This document shows positions 48,432 to 50,670 of a stretch of 50,670 bases of DNA, one piece after another. The notes under the pieces are model-generated. The model was not told where the DNA came from, ran no database searches, and was given only the letters and a program-made list of their open reading frames with translations. A program made the translations under genes and the position numbers. Source of the DNA: Anaerolineales bacterium. GTDB lineage: Bacteria > Chloroflexota > Anaerolineae > Anaerolineales > Villigracilaceae. Each line of letters opens with the position of its first letter. Within the stretch, counting starts at the first letter, position 1. Location: contig CAKKRM010000054.1 in the NCBI GenBank assembly GCA_919902735.1, positions 1-50,670 of the forward strand, in the 5' to 3' direction.

Positions 48432-49247
48432 ATGACAAACTTCAAATCAAAATTATCATTGGCTGTTCAGATAATTATCTTCATATTAGGTGTTTTAGGT
48501 GTGTCGTGGTGGTATTTTTTTGATCAAACGAATAAAATGGGAGGAGATCTTTTTCTTAGCCTAGGGTCAACTTTTATTGCAACATCACTGTTGATGTATA
48601 TTAATCAAATCATGGGTATTAAAAACATAGAGGATCAGTTAAGAGATATTCAAGAAGAAATTAAAAAACAGATTCTTGAAATTCAAAACAACTCCGTGTT
48701 ATTGAAAAAGTTTATAGAAAATGGCGTAGTTGATTTTTGGATTGAAAGACGTCAGATAGAAAATAATATGTGGAATACATTTACGGAAAACGTTCGGGAT
48801 GAGGTTTGGCTTTTTGGAGTAGCTGAATATGGGTACGCGGTTGATCAAACATTTGCTGAAATTCTAAAGAGAAGTACTGATCGCGGGTGCAATTACAAAA
48901 TCCTCCTTCTTGACGAATCGTCTATTCACGCAAAAAATTGGGATGAACCAGATCCATCAATCGTCTCAAGCAAGATTCGCTCAGCTACTCACAGGTTTCA
49001 GGAATTAATGGGTAAATATGATGACAACAAAGGGAAAATTGAGCTAAGAGTGTATGATGATATTCCGTCGATGAGTATAGTTAAAGCAGATGATGAAATG
49101 TTGGTTACCTTGTTTATCCCTTCTCTTCAGAGAGATAACAGCCCAACATTTAGAGTTAAAGCCATACATAATGGCATGTTTTCTCATTATGAAAAACATT
49201 TTTCTAACATTTGGGGTAAGGCTAAGCCAATAAGATTAAGCCGCTAA
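48432..49247 (+). CDS. Two-TM membrane protein with coiled coil and PLD-like C-terminal domain
   Basis: 271 residues; TAGGAGG precedes the ATG. Two N-terminal membrane helices (SLAVQIIIFILGVLGVSWWYFF; LFLSLGSTFIATSLLMYINQI), a short coiled coil (IEDQLRDIQEEIKKQILEIQN), then a soluble domain: MWNTFTENVRDEVWLFGVAEYGYAVDQTFAEILKRSTDRGCNYKILLLDES ... IHNGMFSHYEKHFSNIW. This resembles the PLD-like (DUF5919-type) fold, without obvious paired HKD motifs. A membrane effector or sensor acting with the upstream nucleotide enzymes is possible. Last gene of the cluster, followed by a bidirectional terminator. Confidence 0.65.
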   Translation: MTNFKSKLSLAVQIIIFILGVLGVSWWYFFDQTNKMGGDLFLSLGSTFIATSLLMYINQIMGIKNIEDQLRDIQEEIKKQILEIQNNSVLLKKFIENGVVDFWIERRQIENNMWNTFTENVRDEVWLFGVAEYGYAVDQTFAEILKRSTDRGCNYKILLLDESSIHAKNWDEPDPSIVSSKIRSATHRFQELMGKYDDNKGKIELRVYDDIPSMSIVKADDEMLVTLFIPSLQRDNSPTFRVKAIHNGMFSHYEKHFSNIWGKAKPIRLSR

Positions 49248-49267
49248 ACTAACAATGGCTATACCAT

Positions 49268-49329
49268 ACGATAAACCATAAAGAGATTTCGACAAAATTC
49301 AGTAGGAGTCTCTTTATGGTTTATCGTAA
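49268..49329. terminator. Bidirectional terminator between convergent genes
   Basis: TACGATAAACCATAAAGAGA and its perfect 20-bp complement separated by about 22 bases. It lies between the membrane-protein gene (+) and the deoxynucleoside kinase gene (-). The arms are unusually long and AT-rich for a simple terminator. Confidence 0.7.
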
Positions 49330-49354
49330 AAAGTAAGTGATTTCAAAAAAGATT

Positions 49355-49957
49355 TTAGATTAGAACACTACGAATGCGATTTTCAATTAACTTGAAATGA
49401 TTAGTGTCTTGGGCGAAGTTTAAAGGATTTGTGTCAATTGTTAATGAGGGAGTGTGACTGTATTCTTTTGAAAAAAAGTCGTTGTAAGCGTGATTGAGCT
49501 TGTCAATATAGTCGCGTTCCATTTGTCTTTCGTAAGGGCGATCTCGTAAGGCAATACGTTGCATTAAAATATCTGTATCTGCTTGTAAATAAACAAGTAA
49601 ATCGGGCTTAGGGATTTTTTCTCCTAATGCCTCATGAACTTTATAATACATATCAAGCTCGTCGCCCATCAAGTTAATGCGTGCAAAGACTGCATCTTTG
49701 GCAAAAGTATAATCAGCGATAAGATTTTTGCCAGCATTTAATATGCTTGGCGCAATATTGTTCTGTTGACGATAACGGCTGAGCAAAAAGAATATCTGTG
49801 TTTGAAACGCATAGCGTTCACGGTCATTATAGAAGTCAGAGAGAAATGGATTCTCTTCAAATATCTCAAGCAAAACTTCTGCTTTGAAAGTGTTTTGTAG
49901 CTGTCTTGCAAGAGTGGTCTTTCCTACACCGATCACTCCTTCAATTGCAATATACAT
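49355..49957 (-). CDS. Deoxynucleoside kinase (dGK/dAK/dCK family)
   Basis: 200 residues from ATG 49957 (GGAG upstream; the longer frame to 50170 is unsupported). MYIAIEGVIGVGKTTLARQL is the P-loop; IFEENPFLSDFY is the substrate-binding EENPF motif of bacterial deoxyadenosine/deoxyguanosine kinases. DYTFAKDAVFARINL (DRY-like), YLQADTDILMQRIALRDRPYER provides the lid arginines. It phosphorylates deoxynucleosides for salvage. AT-rich like the adjoining cluster and convergent with it. Confidence 0.9.
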   Translation of the reverse strand: MYIAIEGVIGVGKTTLARQLQNTFKAEVLLEIFEENPFLSDFYNDRERYAFQTQIFFLLSRYRQQNNIAPSILNAGKNLIADYTFAKDAVFARINLMGDELDMYYKVHEALGEKIPKPDLLVYLQADTDILMQRIALRDRPYERQMERDYIDKLNHAYNDFFSKEYSHTPSLTIDTNPLNFAQDTNHFKLIENRIRSVLI

Positions 49958-50192
49958 ATCTAGACTCCGTAATTTGATAAGTAAGGATACCATATACAGC
50001 ATAGGATATACGATACTATTATGGTTAAGAAAATGTTTTGTTATTTTTAACGATTTTAATATTTGAAAACAGGTTCTTTTTGTCAGTGGGCAAAGGCATA
50101 GACCAAAGCCCTTCGAAACAGAATCAACTTCCCCGTCGCGTGAAGCGCAAATCTCCCATCGCCATTCCATCAGTTATAATCCCCTGGCAATC

Positions 50193-50227
50193 AATCCAAA
50201 ATCGTAAATCCAAAATCGGAAATACTT
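50193..50227. repeat. Five tandem heptanucleotides (AATCCAA/AATCGTA)
   Basis: AATCCAA, AATCGTA, AATCCAA, AATCGGA, AATACTT in register. Nearly identical in sequence to the tract inside the first gene (770-811). A TATAAT lies just upstream (about 50174). The remainder of the 49958-50255 gap shows nothing else I can identify. Confidence 0.85.
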
Positions 50228-50255
50228 GCAGAAAGCGCAAGTACAGGTGTCATAA

Positions 50256-50670
50256 ATGACGAAACCCTCCTCCTTTCAAGAAATCATCCTCAAACTACAA
50301 GACTTCTGGGCATCGCACGGATGCCTGATCACACAGCCCTACTACACCCAAGTCGGCGCAGGGACGATGAACCCTGCCACCTTCCTGCGCGTGCTCGGAC
50401 CCGAGCCGTGGAACGTGGCGTACGTCGAGCCGTCTGTCCGCCCCGATGACGGGCGTTACGGCGAGAACCCCAACCGCTTCCAATTGCACACCCAGTATCA
50501 GGTCATCCTCAAGCCCGACCCAGGCAACCCGCAGGAACTCTACCTCGAGTCGCTCAAAGCCCTCGGCATCGATCCGCGCCAGCACGACATCCGCTTCGTG
50601 GAGGATAACTGGGAGCAGCCCGCCATCTCCGCCTGGGGCTTGGGTTGGGAGGTCTGGCTCGACGGGCAGG
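50256..50670 (+). CDS. glyQ: Glycyl-tRNA synthetase alpha subunit (3' truncated by window end)
   Basis: 138 codons visible from ATG 50256. [56 protein letters not shown], then [26 protein letters not shown] and [24 protein letters not shown] are diagnostic of the bacterial alpha2-beta2 enzyme's catalytic subunit, which activates glycine. The frame is open to the window edge, so it is incomplete here; whether glyS is separate or fused cannot be seen. No T-box sequence is visible upstream. Confidence 0.95.
   Translation, partial: MTKPSSFQEIILKLQDFWASHGCLITQPYYTQVGAGTMNPATFLRVLGPEPWNVAYVEPSVRPDDGRYGENPNRFQLHTQYQVILKPDPGNPQELYLESLKALGIDPRQHDIRFVEDNWEQPAISAWGLGWEVWLDGQ

Noticed and set aside
49958-50170. 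N-terminal extension of the deoxynucleoside kinase frame (to 50170)
   Set aside because: The kinase family starts directly with the MYIAIEG strand, and a GGAG lies just before ATG 49957; the extension has no similarity to the family.
49958-50255. T-box riboswitch before glyQ
   Set aside because: No AGGGTGGNACCGCG-type T-box sequence or antiterminator/terminator pair is visible.

Overview
The window looks like a chromosomal segment of a Chloroflexota bacterium, most likely Anaerolineae. This is inferred from gene content and style: Thr/Pro-rich lipoprotein linkers, a TPR-rich signalling ATPase fragment, a roadblock-type response regulator, TIR-domain debris and a very high load of small palindromic repeats. 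No rRNA gene is present to confirm it. Most of the window (about 1-42 kb and the last 0.4 kb) has a moderately GC-rich, housekeeping-like composition. About 45.6-50.0 kb is clearly more AT-rich and looks acquired.

Layout. 0-1.3 kb: 3' end of a TPR protein. 1.8-9.7 kb: a leucine/branched acyl-CoA catabolic cluster with a methylcrotonyl-CoA-type carboxyltransferase, a biotin carboxylase, a separate biotin carrier, a MaoC hydratase and a CitE-like lyase, interspersed with a DUF1579-like protein, an epimerase and a membrane protein. 9.8-13.3 kb: an EamA transporter, a cold-shock type DEAD-box helicase and a cold-shock protein with a structured leader. 13.7-23.2 kb, mostly minus strand: aminotransferase, sugar nucleotidyltransferase, secreted protein, NUDIX hydrolase, frameshifted REP-associated transposase, aldo/keto reductase, intein-containing PcrA/UvrD helicase and MscL. 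23.5-32.2 kb: a five-gene peptide ABC transporter operon headed by a binding protein whose halves appear circularly permuted, followed by a second, normally ordered binding protein. 32.4-40.8 kb: response regulator, tRNA-Gln, glmU, cdd, recO, PHP phosphatase, geranylgeranyl-reductase-family protein, coiled-coil membrane protein and metallophosphoesterase.

41.1-45.6 kb is an accessory region. Five decayed copies of the 5' part of one TIR-domain gene alternate with small gene pairs: DUF433/DUF5615, an uncharacterised pair, HicB/HicA and MntA/HepT. Each TIR remnant ends in a TATAAT hexamer just before the next pair, so the region reads like a punctuated cassette array. 45.6-50.0 kb follows with an AT-rich group: dUTPase, guanylate-kinase-like protein, an unknown protein, a dGTPase-family HD hydrolase, a two-TM/PLD-like membrane protein and a convergent deoxynucleoside kinase. 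This could be a nucleotide-pool-targeting defence or phage-derived island. The window closes with the start of glyQ.

Repeats are the other main character of the window. There are tandem 7-bp (and some 8-bp) degenerate repeats at gene edges and inside genes. There are several families of nested palindromes, some of which are read through in frame as protein insertions (biotin carboxylase, geranylgeranyl reductase). Three reading frames (RAYT transposase, the TM protein at 41.1 kb, the DUF5615 toxin) are broken by single-base indels in homopolymers. These may be real decay or assembly error.
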